A stretch of DNA of 20,115 bases from Acetobacteraceae bacterium (lineage in GTDB: Bacteria; Pseudomonadota; Alphaproteobacteria; Acetobacterales; Acetobacteraceae), in contig CANFIE010000023.1 in the NCBI GenBank assembly GCA_947446625.1, positions 1 to 20,115 on the forward strand, given 5' to 3'. Both the position numbers and the translations under genes were made by a program. Numbering within the stretch: the first letter of the stretch is position 1; each line of letters opens with the position of its first letter. Positions 1 through 7,897 of the stretch are shown in pieces. The notes under the pieces were generated by a model. The model had not been told where the DNA came from. It searched no databases and saw only the letters and a program-made list of their open reading frames with translations.

Positions 1-13
1 GACGCTGAAGGGT

Positions 14-117
14 TAGAGCACTATGCGCCCTGATGGGCCCATTTCGTGCTCTATAACCATTTGAAACTATAGCAAGAAATCCGTTCTGATGATTCCATCA
101 GAACAGATATTGCTCTA
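14..117. repeat. 104-bp double-palindrome repeat, left copy
   Basis: The stretch starts with TAGAGCA and ends with TGCTCTA, and is built of two hairpins. Hairpin B (14-53) has outer arms TAGAGCA/TGCTCTA around an inner stem (24-30 with 35-41, one mismatch). Hairpin A (68-117) has outer arms 68-75/110-117 (one mismatch) around a 12-bp inner stem (79-90 with 97-108, one mismatch, 6-nt loop). Aligned by eye to the reverse complement of 17091-17194, it matches at 99 of 104 positions without gaps. It lies 61 bp beyond the stop of the solute-binding gene that ends at 179. The perfect terminal repeats bounded by TA resemble a small non-autonomous element, but a REP-like structural repeat or bidirectional terminator is equally possible. 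No T-tract follows. Confidence 0.9.
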
Positions 118-178
118 GCGTCTGAGCGTCGCTGGTGGAAACATCGGCGGCGTGAAGCAGCCGCTCGAACACCAGCTT

Positions 179-1135
179 CTACCGCGGCGTGATGCCGGCT
201 TCGCGGATGACGGTGCCGAAGCGTTCGCCGAGCACGGCGATACGCTCGGCGAAGCGAGCCGGCGGAGCGGCGACGATGGCATAGCCGAGTTCGGTCAGCC
301 GGGCGCGCACGGTTGGTTGCGCCAGGGCGGCGGCAATGCCGGCATGGAGTTCCGCCACCACCGCGGGCGAGGTGCCGGCGGGGGCGAGGATGCCCTGGAA
401 ACTCTCGACATCGAAGCCCGGTGCCACGGTTTCCGCCAGGCTGGGCACCTGTGGCAAGGCGGGATCGCGTTGCGCGGTGCTGACGGCGAGGCCGACGAGA
501 CGGCCTTCGCGCACCTGTTCGGTGACCGCCGGCAGGGTGATGATGATGGCATCCACCTGACGTGCCATGAGGTCCAGCGCTGCCGGAGCGCCGCCGCGAT
601 AGGGGATGTATTCCACCCGCAGGCCCAACTGGCGGTTCAGCATTTCATTGACCAGATGCGCGATGCCGCCCCAGCCCGGCAGGCCCATGTTCAGCCGGCC
701 CGGATTGCGGCGCACATGCGCGACGTATTCGGCCACCGTGTTGATGCCGGTGCCAGGATGCGTCACCAGCAATTGCGCGGCGCGCACCGCCAGGGTGACG
801 GGGGCGAAGGAGGTGCGGGCGTCGTAGCCGGCCTCGGCCTGCATGGCGCCGATGGTGATGAGCGAATCACCGGTCAGCAGCAGGTTGTGGCCATCAGGCG
901 CGGCGCGGGCCACTTGCTGCATGGCCACCAGCCCGCCAGCGCCGCCCTGGTTTTCCACCACCACCGCCTGGCCCAGCGCCTGGCCCAGACCGGGGGCGAT
1001 GGCGCGGGCCAGGATATCCAGGCTGGCACCGGCAGCGGCCGATACGGTGACGCGGATGGCCCGGGTGGCGAAGCTCGCCGCGGCCGCCGGCAAGGGCAGC
1101 GCGGCGGCCAGCAGGCTGCGGCGATGCAGCCTCAC
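179..1135 (-). CDS. Bug/TctC-family periplasmic solute-binding protein
   Basis: A 318-residue protein of the Bug (tripartite tricarboxylate transporter receptor) family, which capture carboxylates or other small acids in the periplasm. The N-terminus carries HRRSLLAAAL, a twin-arginine-like signal, followed by an alanine-rich stretch. Family landmarks are VVVENQGGAGG, the PDGHNLLL segment and the IPYRGGAPA loop, and the length is typical. The first ligand loop reads AAAGASLD instead of the usual PPGGSTD type, so ligand choice may differ. The start is GTG at 1135, overlapping the TGA of the upstream CoA-transferase by 4 nt, with AAGGG about 6 nt upstream. The pair is therefore probably co-translated, and the bound acid may be the substrate activated by that enzyme (inference). 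No TctA/TctB membrane genes are nearby. Confidence 0.9.
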   Translation of the reverse strand: MRLHRRSLLAAALPLPAAAASFATRAIRVTVSAAAGASLDILARAIAPGLGQALGQAVVVENQGGAGGLVAMQQVARAAPDGHNLLLTGDSLITIGAMQAEAGYDARTSFAPVTLAVRAAQLLVTHPGTGINTVAEYVAHVRRNPGRLNMGLPGWGGIAHLVNEMLNRQLGLRVEYIPYRGGAPAALDLMARQVDAIIITLPAVTEQVREGRLVGLAVSTAQRDPALPQVPSLAETVAPGFDVESFQGILAPAGTSPAVVAELHAGIAAALAQPTVRARLTELGYAIVAAPPARFAERIAVLGERFGTVIREAGITPR

Positions 1136-2319
1136 ACCACGCCCTTGGCCCGCAGCGCGGCGATCTCGGCGCCGGCATAGCCGAGTTCGCCCAGTACCGC
1201 GTCGGTATGCTCGCCGAACATGGGCGGCGGGGCGGTGATGGCCGGGCCGCCATGCGCCAGCTTGAAGGCGGCGACGGGCACGGTGACGCTGCCTGAAACG
1301 CCAGGCATGCTCTCAAACCTGTGCAGCAGGCCGCGCGAGGCGAGGTGCGGGTCCTGCATCGTCTCGTGCATCTGGCGCACGCGGCTGGCCGGCACGTGCT
1401 TGCCTTGCAGGTAGGCTTCCCATTCATCGGCGGTGCGGGTCAGCAGCAGCTCGGCCAGCAGGGCAGCTTCGGCGTCGCGCTGCTGCACGCGTTCCTTGTT
1501 GGTTTGCTTCGCCTGCTCCGGCCGGCCCAGCGCGGCCCAGAGCCGGGCCTGCTGGCGCAGGTTGCTGGCGCCCAGCATCACCATGCCGTCCTTGGTGGCA
1601 TAGGCGCTGTTGGTGGCGTAGGTGTGGTCATTGCCCTTGGGCGCGCTGGACTTGCCGGTGCGGCTCCAGGCCGTGATGTGGCTGGCCTGCATCATCAGCG
1701 CCACGTCGAGCATGGCGAGGTCAATGCGCTGCCCCTTGCCCGTGCGTTCGCGCTGGAACAGGGCGGTGGCCAGGGCGAAGGCGCCCATGGTGCCGGTGGC
1801 GTAGTCGATGGCCGGGGCGCCGAGCTTGAGCGGCGAGACTTCCGGTGTGCCGGTGGCGGCCATGATGCCGGAGGTGGATTGGATGACGTGGTCATAGGCC
1901 GTTTGGCCGCCACGCGGGCCGCCCTGGCCGAAGGCGGAGATGGAGCAGTAGATCAGGCGCGGGTTCAGCGCCTGCAGGGCTTCCCAGCCCAGGCCCAGCG
2001 CCTCGAAGGCGCCGGGGCGGAAATTCTCCACCAGCACATCGGCCTGCTGCACCAGGCGCTTCATGATGGCGACGCCTTCGGGCTGCTTGAGGTCGAGCGT
2101 CATCGCCCGCTTGTTGCTGCCCTGGGTGAGGAAGTAGCTGCCCATATTGGCGTCGTTCAGCGCCCAGTCGGGGCCACTGTCGCGGCTCTGGTCCGGGTCG
2201 GTGGGGGGTTCCACCTTGATGACGTCGGCGCCCATCAGCGCCAGCTGGTAGGCGGCGAAAGGGCCGGCCAGCACATGCGTGGCGTCGATGATGCGGATGC
2301 CGGCGAAGGGCTGGGTCAT
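1132..2319 (-). CDS. CaiB/BaiF-type CoA-transferase (class III)
   Basis: A 395-residue cytoplasmic protein of the class III CoA-transferase family, which moves CoA between carboxylic acids (formyl-CoA/oxalate, carnitine, succinyl-CoA-dependent enzymes). Recognisable are the N-terminal GIRIIDATHVLAGP segment, GADVIKVEPP, the SNKR motif near residues 68-71, DVLVENFRPG (94-103) and PAIDYATG, where Asp172 matches the catalytic aspartate of formyl-CoA transferase. The length is standard, so the gene looks intact. ATG at 2319 follows AGGAG with 10-nt spacing. It is the first gene of a two-gene unit with a Bug solute-binding protein and is divergent from the ABC importer across 194 bp. The acyl substrate cannot be read from sequence; an organic or aromatic acid taken up by neighbours is the natural guess. 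Confidence 0.92.
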   Translation of the reverse strand: MTQPFAGIRIIDATHVLAGPFAAYQLALMGADVIKVEPPTDPDQSRDSGPDWALNDANMGSYFLTQGSNKRAMTLDLKQPEGVAIMKRLVQQADVLVENFRPGAFEALGLGWEALQALNPRLIYCSISAFGQGGPRGGQTAYDHVIQSTSGIMAATGTPEVSPLKLGAPAIDYATGTMGAFALATALFQRERTGKGQRIDLAMLDVALMMQASHITAWSRTGKSSAPKGNDHTYATNSAYATKDGMVMLGASNLRQQARLWAALGRPEQAKQTNKERVQQRDAEAALLAELLLTRTADEWEAYLQGKHVPASRVRQMHETMQDPHLASRGLLHRFESMPGVSGSVTVPVAAFKLAHGGPAITAPPPMFGEHTDAVLGELGYAGAEIAALRAKGVV

Positions 2320-2513
2320 GGCTTGGAGTCTCCTGCTTTGGGCCGATACTGCCCAAGCTGGCGACCCGGCACCATAGCCGGCGGGGCGACATATTTAGGC
2401 TTGCTTCCGATGCGCATTAACCGCTGGAATGCCTCGCAACGAATGAAGGCGCCAGGCTGGCGCCACAGGGAGAAGCGAATGGGATTCGGCCTGGCCCCCG
2501 GTGGGCGAGCGGC
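2320..2513. promoter_or_regulatory. Divergent intergenic region between CoA-transferase and liv genes
   Basis: This 194-bp gap must hold the promoters for both divergent units. The plus strand has a weak candidate pair TTGCTT (2401-2406) and TGGAAT (2425-2430) with an 18-bp spacer. The minus strand has TTAATG and TAAATA with a 17-bp spacer, around 2392-2420. Both are poor matches to the sigma-70 consensus. A 17-bp dyad lies at 2448-2464. The region is locally more AT-rich than the genes. Confidence 0.4.
2448..2464. promoter_or_regulatory. 17-bp perfect dyad, candidate operator
   Basis: GGCGCCAG-G-CTGGCGCC is a perfect inverted repeat with 8-bp arms around one central base, 49 bp upstream of the livG ATG. 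The short centre suits a dimeric DNA-binding protein better than an RNA hairpin. It lies downstream of the weak plus-strand promoter candidate, where a repressor would act. No regulator gene is adjacent, so the binder is unknown, and chance in GC-rich DNA cannot be excluded. Confidence 0.35.
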
Positions 2514-3302
2514 ATGAGTGCTGTTGCCGGCGCGCTGCTGGAAGTGCGGGATATCGTTATCCGGTTCGGGGGCGTCACCGCCGTGGGCGGGGTTTCGTTC
2601 GATGTGGGCCACCAGCAGATTTGCGGGCTGATTGGCCCGAATGGCGCTGGCAAGACCAGCCTGTTCAACTGCATCAGTGGCTTCTACCGGCCGAGCGAAG
2701 GTGAAATTCGGCTGGAAGGGCAGCGGATTTCCGACCTGCCGCGGCACCGGATGATGGGGCTTGGCATTGGCCGCACCTTTCAGAACCTGGCGCTGTTCCG
2801 CAGCATGACGGTGCGGCAGAACGTGCTGGCCGGGGCGCATTGCCAGGGGCGGGCGGGGTTTCTGGCCGCCGCGCTGCGCCTGCCCGCCAGCCGACGCGAG
2901 GCAGCCGAGGCCGAGGAGCGCGCCCGTGCCCTGCTGGCGCTGCTAGATTTGGAGCAGTTTGCCGAGGTACCGGTGGCTGGCCTGCCCTTTGGTTGGCAAA
3001 AGCGGGTGGAATTGGCGCGGGCGCTGATCAGCCAGCCGAAGCTTCTGCTGCTGGATGAGCCGGCGGGCGGGCTGAACCATGCCGAGGTGGATGCGCTGGC
3101 CGAGTTGTTCCATGCAATTCGGCGGAATTTCGAGCTGAGCATTTTGCTGGTGGAGCATCACATGAACCTGGTGATGCGGGTTTCCGACAAGGTGGTGGCG
3201 CTGAACTTTGGCAAGAAGATTGCCGATGGCACACCGGAGGAAGTGCGCGCCACGCCGGAAGTGGTGAGCGCGTATTTGGGTGAGCACGCCCATGCTGCTT
3301 GA
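2514..3302 (+). CDS. livG: ABC transporter ATP-binding protein, LivG type
   Basis: A 262-residue ATPase of the branched-chain amino acid/hydrophobic-acid importer family, acting on the cytoplasmic face with LivF to drive the LivHM permease. Walker A is GPNGAGKT (41-48), the Q-loop is in GRTFQN (Gln90), the signature region is LPFGWQKRVELARAL (157-171), Walker B is LLLLDEP (177-183) and the switch His is His215. The signature has Trp where LivG proteins usually have Gln (LPFGWQ rather than LPYGQQ). The extra helical insertion around 110-140 is normal for LivG. ATG at 2514 has only a weak GGGCGAG upstream. First gene of the livGFHMK set, overlapping livF by 11 nt or more. Neighbouring oxygenase and CoA genes make aromatic or organic acids likelier cargo than amino acids (inference). 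Confidence 0.95.
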   Translation: MSAVAGALLEVRDIVIRFGGVTAVGGVSFDVGHQQICGLIGPNGAGKTSLFNCISGFYRPSEGEIRLEGQRISDLPRHRMMGLGIGRTFQNLALFRSMTVRQNVLAGAHCQGRAGFLAAALRLPASRREAAEAEERARALLALLDLEQFAEVPVAGLPFGWQKRVELARALISQPKLLLLDEPAGGLNHAEVDALAELFHAIRRNFELSILLVEHHMNLVMRVSDKVVALNFGKKIADGTPEEVRATPEVVSAYLGEHAHAA

Positions 3303-3996
3303 AGTGAAGGGGCTGAAAGCCGGCTACGGGCCAAGCTGGGTGCTGCACGGCATCGATTTGGCCGTGGCCGAGGGCGGCGTGACCGCATTGCTGGGCGCCA
3401 ATGGCGCGGGCAAGACCACCACGCTGCGCGCCATTTGCGGCATGATCCGCACCGAGGGCGAGATATTGCTGGCGGGCAAACGACTGAACGGGTTGGCCAC
3501 CGAGAATATTGTGCGCCAGGGCGTGGCGCATGTGCCGGATGGACGCGGCACCTTCATGGAACTGACCGTGGAGGAGAATATGCGCTTGGGTGCCATCACT
3601 CGGCATGACCGCGACGTGGCGGCGGATTTCGAGCGGATGTTCGAGCTGTTTCCGCGGCTGAAGCAGCGCTTCCGGCAGCAGGCGGGCACGCTTTCGGGCG
3701 GCGAGCAGCAGATGCTGGCCATTGCCCGCGCCCTGCTGCTGCGACCGCGCCTGCTGCTGATGGATGAGCCGAGCTTTGGCCTGGCACCGCTGATTGTGCA
3801 GGAGATCTTCGACATCATGCGCCGGGTGCAGCGGGAACAGCGCGTGGCGATTCTGCTGGTGGAGCAGAACGCCAACCTGGCGCTGGAGATTGCCGATACC
3901 GCCTTTCTGCTGGAGACCGGGCGGATTGTGGTTTCCGGCACGGCCGCGGAAATCCGCCAGGATGAATCCATCCGGCGTTCCTACCTGGGCTATTGA
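3292..3996 (+). CDS. livF: ABC transporter ATP-binding protein, LivF type
   Basis: The second ATPase of the importer. Starting at ATG 3292 it is 234 residues, beginning MLLEVKGLKAGYG like other LivF proteins. A GTG at 3280 would add four residues. I prefer the ATG because GGGTGAG lies at suitable spacing before it, whereas the GTG has no clear ribosome-binding site. Walker A GANGAGKT, the RGTF stretch near the Q-loop region, signature LSGGEQQMLAIARAL, Walker B LLLMDEP with the typical SFGLAP continuation, and the switch EQNAN are all present. The compact length and C-terminal SYLGY are typical of LivF. It overlaps the end of livG and is followed 13 nt later by livH, indicating one transcript and coupled translation. 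Confidence 0.95.
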   Translation: MLLEVKGLKAGYGPSWVLHGIDLAVAEGGVTALLGANGAGKTTTLRAICGMIRTEGEILLAGKRLNGLATENIVRQGVAHVPDGRGTFMELTVEENMRLGAITRHDRDVAADFERMFELFPRLKQRFRQQAGTLSGGEQQMLAIARALLLRPRLLLMDEPSFGLAPLIVQEIFDIMRRVQREQRVAILLVEQNANLALEIADTAFLLETGRIVVSGTAAEIRQDESIRRSYLGY

Positions 3997-4009
3997 GAGA
4001 GGCGGCACC

Positions 4010-4879
4010 ATGAACGGCTTTATCCATCAGGTGATCGCCGGCATCGCCACGGGCGGCATTTATGCTTCCGTGGCGCTGGCCCTGGTGATGATCTACCAGG
4101 CGACTCACCATGTGAATTTCGCCCAAGGCGAGATGGCGACCTTCTCGACCTATATCGCGCTGACCCTGGTGCAGGCGGGGCTGCCCTTCTGGGTGGCGTT
4201 CTTCGCCACGGTTGGCGTCAGCTTTTGTTTGGGCGTGCTGATTGAGCGGGTGCTGATGCGGCCCATGGCGCATGCGACAGTGCTGACGCATGTGGGGTTG
4301 TTCATCGGGCTGGTGCTGGTGGTGAGCAACCTGACGGGCTGGGTGTTCGACTACACGGTGAAGCCGTTTCCCACGCCGTTTCATGATGGGCCGCTGCTGG
4401 GTGGGCTGGTGACCGGGCATGAGCTTGGCAGCACGGCGGTGACGCTGGTGGTGCTGGGCCTGGTGTACGTGTTCTTCCGCTACACCCGGCTGGGGCTGGC
4501 GATGCGGGCGGCGGCCTACAACCCGGCCTCGGCCCGGCTGGTGGGGGTGCGCGTGGGCTGGATGCTGGCACTGGGCTGGGGGCTGGCGGCGGGCATTGGC
4601 GCCATCGCCGGCATCATGGTGGCGCCGGTGGTGTTCCTGGAGCCGAACATGATGCTGGGCATTCTGCTGTATGCCTTTGCCGGCGCGCTGCTGGGCGGCA
4701 TCGACAATCCGGGCGGCGCAGTGGTGGGTGGCTTTGCCGTTGGCGTCATCGAGAATCTCGGCGGCACCTACATAGTTGGCACCGAGTTGAAGCTGACCAT
4801 GGCGCTGGTCATTATCATCGGCGTGCTGCTGGTGAAGCCGGCCGGCTTGTTCGGCCGCGTTGTGCTGAGCCGGGTGTAG
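4010..4879 (+). CDS. livH: ABC transporter permease, LivH type
   Basis: A 289-residue inner-membrane permease of the LivH family. ATG at 4010 is preceded by GAGAGG. The frame stays open further upstream into livF, but that extension has no membrane character and overlaps livF, so I discard it. The opening IAGIATGGIYASVALALVMIYQATHHVNFAQGEMA is the classic LivH start, with NFAQGEM near residues 36-42. Roughly eight hydrophobic segments follow. The cytoplasmic coupling region is RLGLAMRAAAYNPASARLVGV, and LLGGIDNPGGAVVGG is the conserved late glycine-rich stretch. It forms the channel with LivM, 4 nt downstream. Confidence 0.95.
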   Translation: MNGFIHQVIAGIATGGIYASVALALVMIYQATHHVNFAQGEMATFSTYIALTLVQAGLPFWVAFFATVGVSFCLGVLIERVLMRPMAHATVLTHVGLFIGLVLVVSNLTGWVFDYTVKPFPTPFHDGPLLGGLVTGHELGSTAVTLVVLGLVYVFFRYTRLGLAMRAAAYNPASARLVGVRVGWMLALGWGLAAGIGAIAGIMVAPVVFLEPNMMLGILLYAFAGALLGGIDNPGGAVVGGFAVGVIENLGGTYIVGTELKLTMALVIIIGVLLVKPAGLFGRVVLSRV

Positions 4880-4883
4880 GCGC

Positions 4884-5861
4884 ATGGCAAGCGAAACACC
4901 GCTGCTGAAGCGATTGCTGGGCGTGGACCAGCGCGTGTTCTGGGCACTGGGCCTGGTGCTACTGGTGGCGCCGGTCTTTACCGTTGAGAGCTACCGGCTG
5001 TTCCAGCTGACGCTGGCGGCGATCTATGCCATCGCCATTCTCGGGCTGAACATCATCACCGGCTATAACGGGCAGATCAGCCTGGGACATGGCGCCTTCT
5101 ACGCCGTGGGCGCCTATGTCGCGGCCATCATGATGGACAAAATGGGGCTGCCCTATTGGTCCACGCTGCCGGCGGCGGCGGTGATATGCGGGCTGGTGGG
5201 GTTTGGCATTGGCTTTCCGGCGCTGCGGCTGGGCGGGCTGTATCTGGCGCTTACTACGTTTTCCCTCGCCGTCGCCGTGCCGCAATTGCTGAAATACAAG
5301 GGCATTGAGCAATGGACCGGCGGCGTCCAGGGCGTGCTGGTGTTCAAGCCCGATGCGCCGTTTGGCCTGCCGCTGAGCAGCGACCAGTACATGTACCTGT
5401 TCACGCTGGCCATGGCGGTGCTGGTGTTTGTGCTGGTGCGCAACCTGATGGCGAGCCGCATTGGCCGCGCCATCATGGCCATTCGCGACCATGGGCTGGC
5501 GGCGGAAGCCATGGGCATGGACATTGCCCGGCTGAAGACCAACACCTTCGCGGTTTCCGCCATGATAACCGGGCTGGCCGGGGCGTTGAGCGCGATTGCG
5601 GTGGAGTTCGTCTCACCCGACAGCTTCAGCGTGAACCTTTCCATCACGCTGTTCGTTGGCATGGTGGTGGGCGGCGTTGCCTCCATCATCGGGCCGGTGT
5701 TTGGCGGCTTGTTTGTGGTCTTCGTGCCAAACTTGGCGGAAGAAATCTCCAAGGCCGCGCCGGGGGTGATCTATGGCTTCATCCTCATCCTCTTTCTGTT
5801 CGTACTGCCGGGCGGCGTGGCGGGGCTGTTGCGCCGCCTGGTTGCGCGGCTGCTTCGCTGA
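4884..5861 (+). CDS. livM: ABC transporter permease, LivM type
   Basis: A 325-residue polytopic membrane protein, partner of LivH. Landmarks are GLNIITGYNGQISLGHGAFYAVGAY (near residues 54-78), FPALRLGGLYLALTTFS, the coupling segment IGRAIMAIRDHGLAAEAMGMD, and the C-terminal glycine-rich LPGGVAGLL. About nine to ten hydrophobic segments are visible and the length is normal. ATG at 4884 follows the livH TAG by 4 nt with only a short AGG upstream, consistent with translational coupling. The stop is 20 nt before livK. Confidence 0.95.
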   Translation: MASETPLLKRLLGVDQRVFWALGLVLLVAPVFTVESYRLFQLTLAAIYAIAILGLNIITGYNGQISLGHGAFYAVGAYVAAIMMDKMGLPYWSTLPAAAVICGLVGFGIGFPALRLGGLYLALTTFSLAVAVPQLLKYKGIEQWTGGVQGVLVFKPDAPFGLPLSSDQYMYLFTLAMAVLVFVLVRNLMASRIGRAIMAIRDHGLAAEAMGMDIARLKTNTFAVSAMITGLAGALSAIAVEFVSPDSFSVNLSITLFVGMVVGGVASIIGPVFGGLFVVFVPNLAEEISKAAPGVIYGFILILFLFVLPGGVAGLLRRLVARLLR

Positions 5862-5881
5862 ACAACAACGGGAGAAACTCC

Positions 5882-7087
5882 ATGCTGAATCGTCGTACCC
5901 TGCTGGCTGCTTCCGGCGCGCTGCTGGCCGCGCCACGCCTGAGCCAAGCCGCGGATCTGACCGGCGTGACCGCCGATGAGATCAAGATTGGCAATGTGAT
6001 GCCCTATAGCGGACCGGCCAGCGCCTATGGCGTTATCGGCAAGCTGGAGCAGGCCTATTTCAAGGCAATCAACGATGCCGGTGGCTTCCAAGGCCGCAAG
6101 CTGAACTTCATCACCTATGACGACGGCTACAGCCCGCCGAAGACAGTGGAGCAGACCCGCCGCCTGGTGGAGCAGGACAAGGTTTCCTTCGTCTTCAATT
6201 CGCTTGGCACGCCCACACAGTCGGCGGTGCATCGGTACATGCAGCAGCGCAAGGTGCCGCATTTGTTCCTGGCCACCGGCGCCGACAAATGGGCCGACCC
6301 GCAGAACTTCCCGTGGACCATCGGCTGGCAGCCGAGCTACCGTACCGAGGCGCAGATCTACGCCAAGGCCATGCTGGAGCAGAAGCCGAACGCGAAGATG
6401 GCGCTGCTGTATCAGAACGACGACTTCGGCAAGGACTACCTGGCCGGCGTGCGCGACGTGCTGGGTGCGCGGTTCGACACCATGGTAAAGGCGGTTTCGC
6501 ATGAGGTGACGGATGCCACGATCGACAGCCAGGTGGTGCAGTTGCACAGCCTGGGCTGCGATGTGCTGCTGACCGCGACCACGCCGAAATTCGCGGCGCA
6601 GACCATCCGCAAGGTGTTCGACATTGGCTGGCGGCCGGCGCTGCACTTCATCACCAACGTGTCCATCTCGGTGGCGGCGGTGATGAATCCTGCGGGGGCG
6701 GAAAAGGGCGTTGGCATCATCACCAGCGCCTACCTGAAGGACCCGACCGACCCGGCATGGGCCAACGACACCGGCATGAAGGAATGGCGCGACTGGATGA
6801 AGGCGCACATGCCCGACGCCAACCAGGATGACGGCAACTACGTGTACAGCTACGGCGTGTGCAAGACGATCATGCAGGTGCTGACGCAGTGCAACGGCGA
6901 CTTCAGCCGTGAGAACGTGATGAAGCAGGCCACCAGCCTGAATCGCGTGGCCAATCCTTCACTGATCAACGGCATTACCGTGAGCACCAGTGGCACCAAC
7001 TACCATCCCATCAAGCAGATGCAGTTGGCGAAGTGGGATGGCAGGACGTTTGCGCGCTTCGGCAATATCATCGAAGGCGCCGGCTGA
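5882..7087 (+). CDS. livK: ABC transporter substrate-binding protein, LivK type
   Basis: A 401-residue periplasmic binding protein (type I fold, Peripla_BP_6 class). ATG at 5882 has GGGAGA 6 nt upstream. The frame is open much further upstream through livM, but that part lacks sense as protein. The N-terminus MLNRRTLLAASGALLAAP ends near SQAADL and looks like a twin-arginine signal peptide. The mature part begins EIKIGNVMPYSGPASAYG, typical of the family, followed by FVFNSLGTPTQSAVHRYM and KMALLYQNDDFGKDY. Binding proteins of this family take amino acids, amides or aromatic acids, and the ligand cannot be read here. Last gene of the importer, followed by a strong hairpin. Being the most distal gene, it may be expressed differently from the ATPases. 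Confidence 0.94.
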   Translation: MLNRRTLLAASGALLAAPRLSQAADLTGVTADEIKIGNVMPYSGPASAYGVIGKLEQAYFKAINDAGGFQGRKLNFITYDDGYSPPKTVEQTRRLVEQDKVSFVFNSLGTPTQSAVHRYMQQRKVPHLFLATGADKWADPQNFPWTIGWQPSYRTEAQIYAKAMLEQKPNAKMALLYQNDDFGKDYLAGVRDVLGARFDTMVKAVSHEVTDATIDSQVVQLHSLGCDVLLTATTPKFAAQTIRKVFDIGWRPALHFITNVSISVAAVMNPAGAEKGVGIITSAYLKDPTDPAWANDTGMKEWRDWMKAHMPDANQDDGNYVYSYGVCKTIMQVLTQCNGDFSRENVMKQATSLNRVANPSLINGITVSTSGTNYHPIKQMQLAKWDGRTFARFGNIIEGAG

Positions 7088-7094
7088 GTTGGAT

Positions 7095-7120
7095 GGGCCT
7101 GGCGTGTAGGCGCCAGGCCC
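7095..7120. terminator. Hairpin between convergent operons
   Basis: GGGCCTGGCG (7095-7104) pairs perfectly with CGCCAGGCCC (7111-7120) across a 6-nt loop. The hairpin sits 7 nt after the livK stop and 6 nt before the SDR stop on the other strand, so it can serve both converging transcripts. No T-run follows on either strand, so it is either a GC-rich intrinsic-like terminator or a 3'-end stabilising structure. Confidence 0.7.
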
Positions 7121-7126
7121 CTTCAG

Positions 7127-7897
7127 CTATACCGCGCTGTAGCCGCCATCGGCGGTCCAGCAACTGCCGGTGACAAAGCTGGCGCGGTCGCTGCACAGGA
7201 AGACCACGGCCTCGGCGATCTCCTCGGGTTCGCCGAAGCGGCTCATCGGTACGCGGTCGATGATGCGGTTGCCGTGGCGCTGCCGGGTTTCCTCGGTCAT
7301 CGGCGTTTCGATGTAGCCGGGGCAGATGGCGTTGACGCGGATGTGGTCGCTGGCATGGTCTGCCGCCGCCACCTTGGTGAGTCCGACGACGCCGTGCTTG
7401 CTGACCGGGTAGGATGACGCGCCGGCCAGGCCAAGCAGCCCGGCGATGGAGGCGGTGTTGACGATGGCACCGCCGCCGCGGGCGCGCATGGCCTGCACCT
7501 CATGCCTCAGGCAGAGCCAGACGCCGGTGAGGTTGACCGCGAGCATGCGGTTCCAGGATTCCAGGCTGACATCGGCGATTTTCTGCCCACCACCGGCGCC
7601 AGCCGTTGCAGGGTTGATGCCGGCATTGTTGAAGGCGCAATCAAGCCCGCCAAAGGCATCGATGGTGGCAGCAACCATGGCGGCAACGCTGGCGTCGTCT
7701 GCAACATCTACCTGCAACGCCACGCCCTGGCCGCCGGCGGCTTCCAGCCGCACCAGGGTTTGCTTGGCGTTCTCCAGTGAAAGATCGGCTACCGCCACCC
7801 AGGCGCCTTCCCGCGCGAAGGCCAGCGCCGTGGCGCGGCCAATGCCGGAACCGCCGCCGGTGATGAGGGCGGACTTGCCTTCCAGCAGCTTGCTCAT
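7127..7897 (-). CDS. SDR-family NAD(P)-dependent oxidoreductase
   Basis: A 256-residue classical short-chain dehydrogenase/reductase. Cofactor motif TGGGSGIG is at 13-20. Asp38 at the end of the second strand favours NAD(H). NNAG (90-93), Asn122, Ser150 and YPVSK (Tyr163, Lys167) complete the catalytic set, so the enzyme should be active. ATG at 7897 overlaps the upstream hydrolase stop as ATGA. A GTG 9 nt further upstream is possible but less likely. It is the last gene of the seven-gene minus-strand operon. Acting on a diol, alcohol or ketone intermediate made by the oxygenase is a reasonable inference, since several cis-diol dehydrogenases are SDRs, but the sequence does not fix the substrate. 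Confidence 0.93.
   Translation of the reverse strand: MSKLLEGKSALITGGGSGIGRATALAFAREGAWVAVADLSLENAKQTLVRLEAAGGQGVALQVDVADDASVAAMVAATIDAFGGLDCAFNNAGINPATAGAGGGQKIADVSLESWNRMLAVNLTGVWLCLRHEVQAMRARGGGAIVNTASIAGLLGLAGASSYPVSKHGVVGLTKVAAADHASDHIRVNAICPGYIETPMTEETRQRHGNRIIDRVPMSRFGEPEEIAEAVVFLCSDRASFVTGSCWTADGGYSAV

Noticed and set aside
1..130. GACGCT (1-6) with AGCGTC (125-130) as an extended palindrome around the left repeat
   Set aside because: The arms are short and unequally spaced from the repeat edges, and the right copy has no equivalent.
3815..4885. A 356-codon minus-strand frame opposite livH
   Set aside because: His/Gln/Arg-rich shadow sequence opposite a clear LivH permease.
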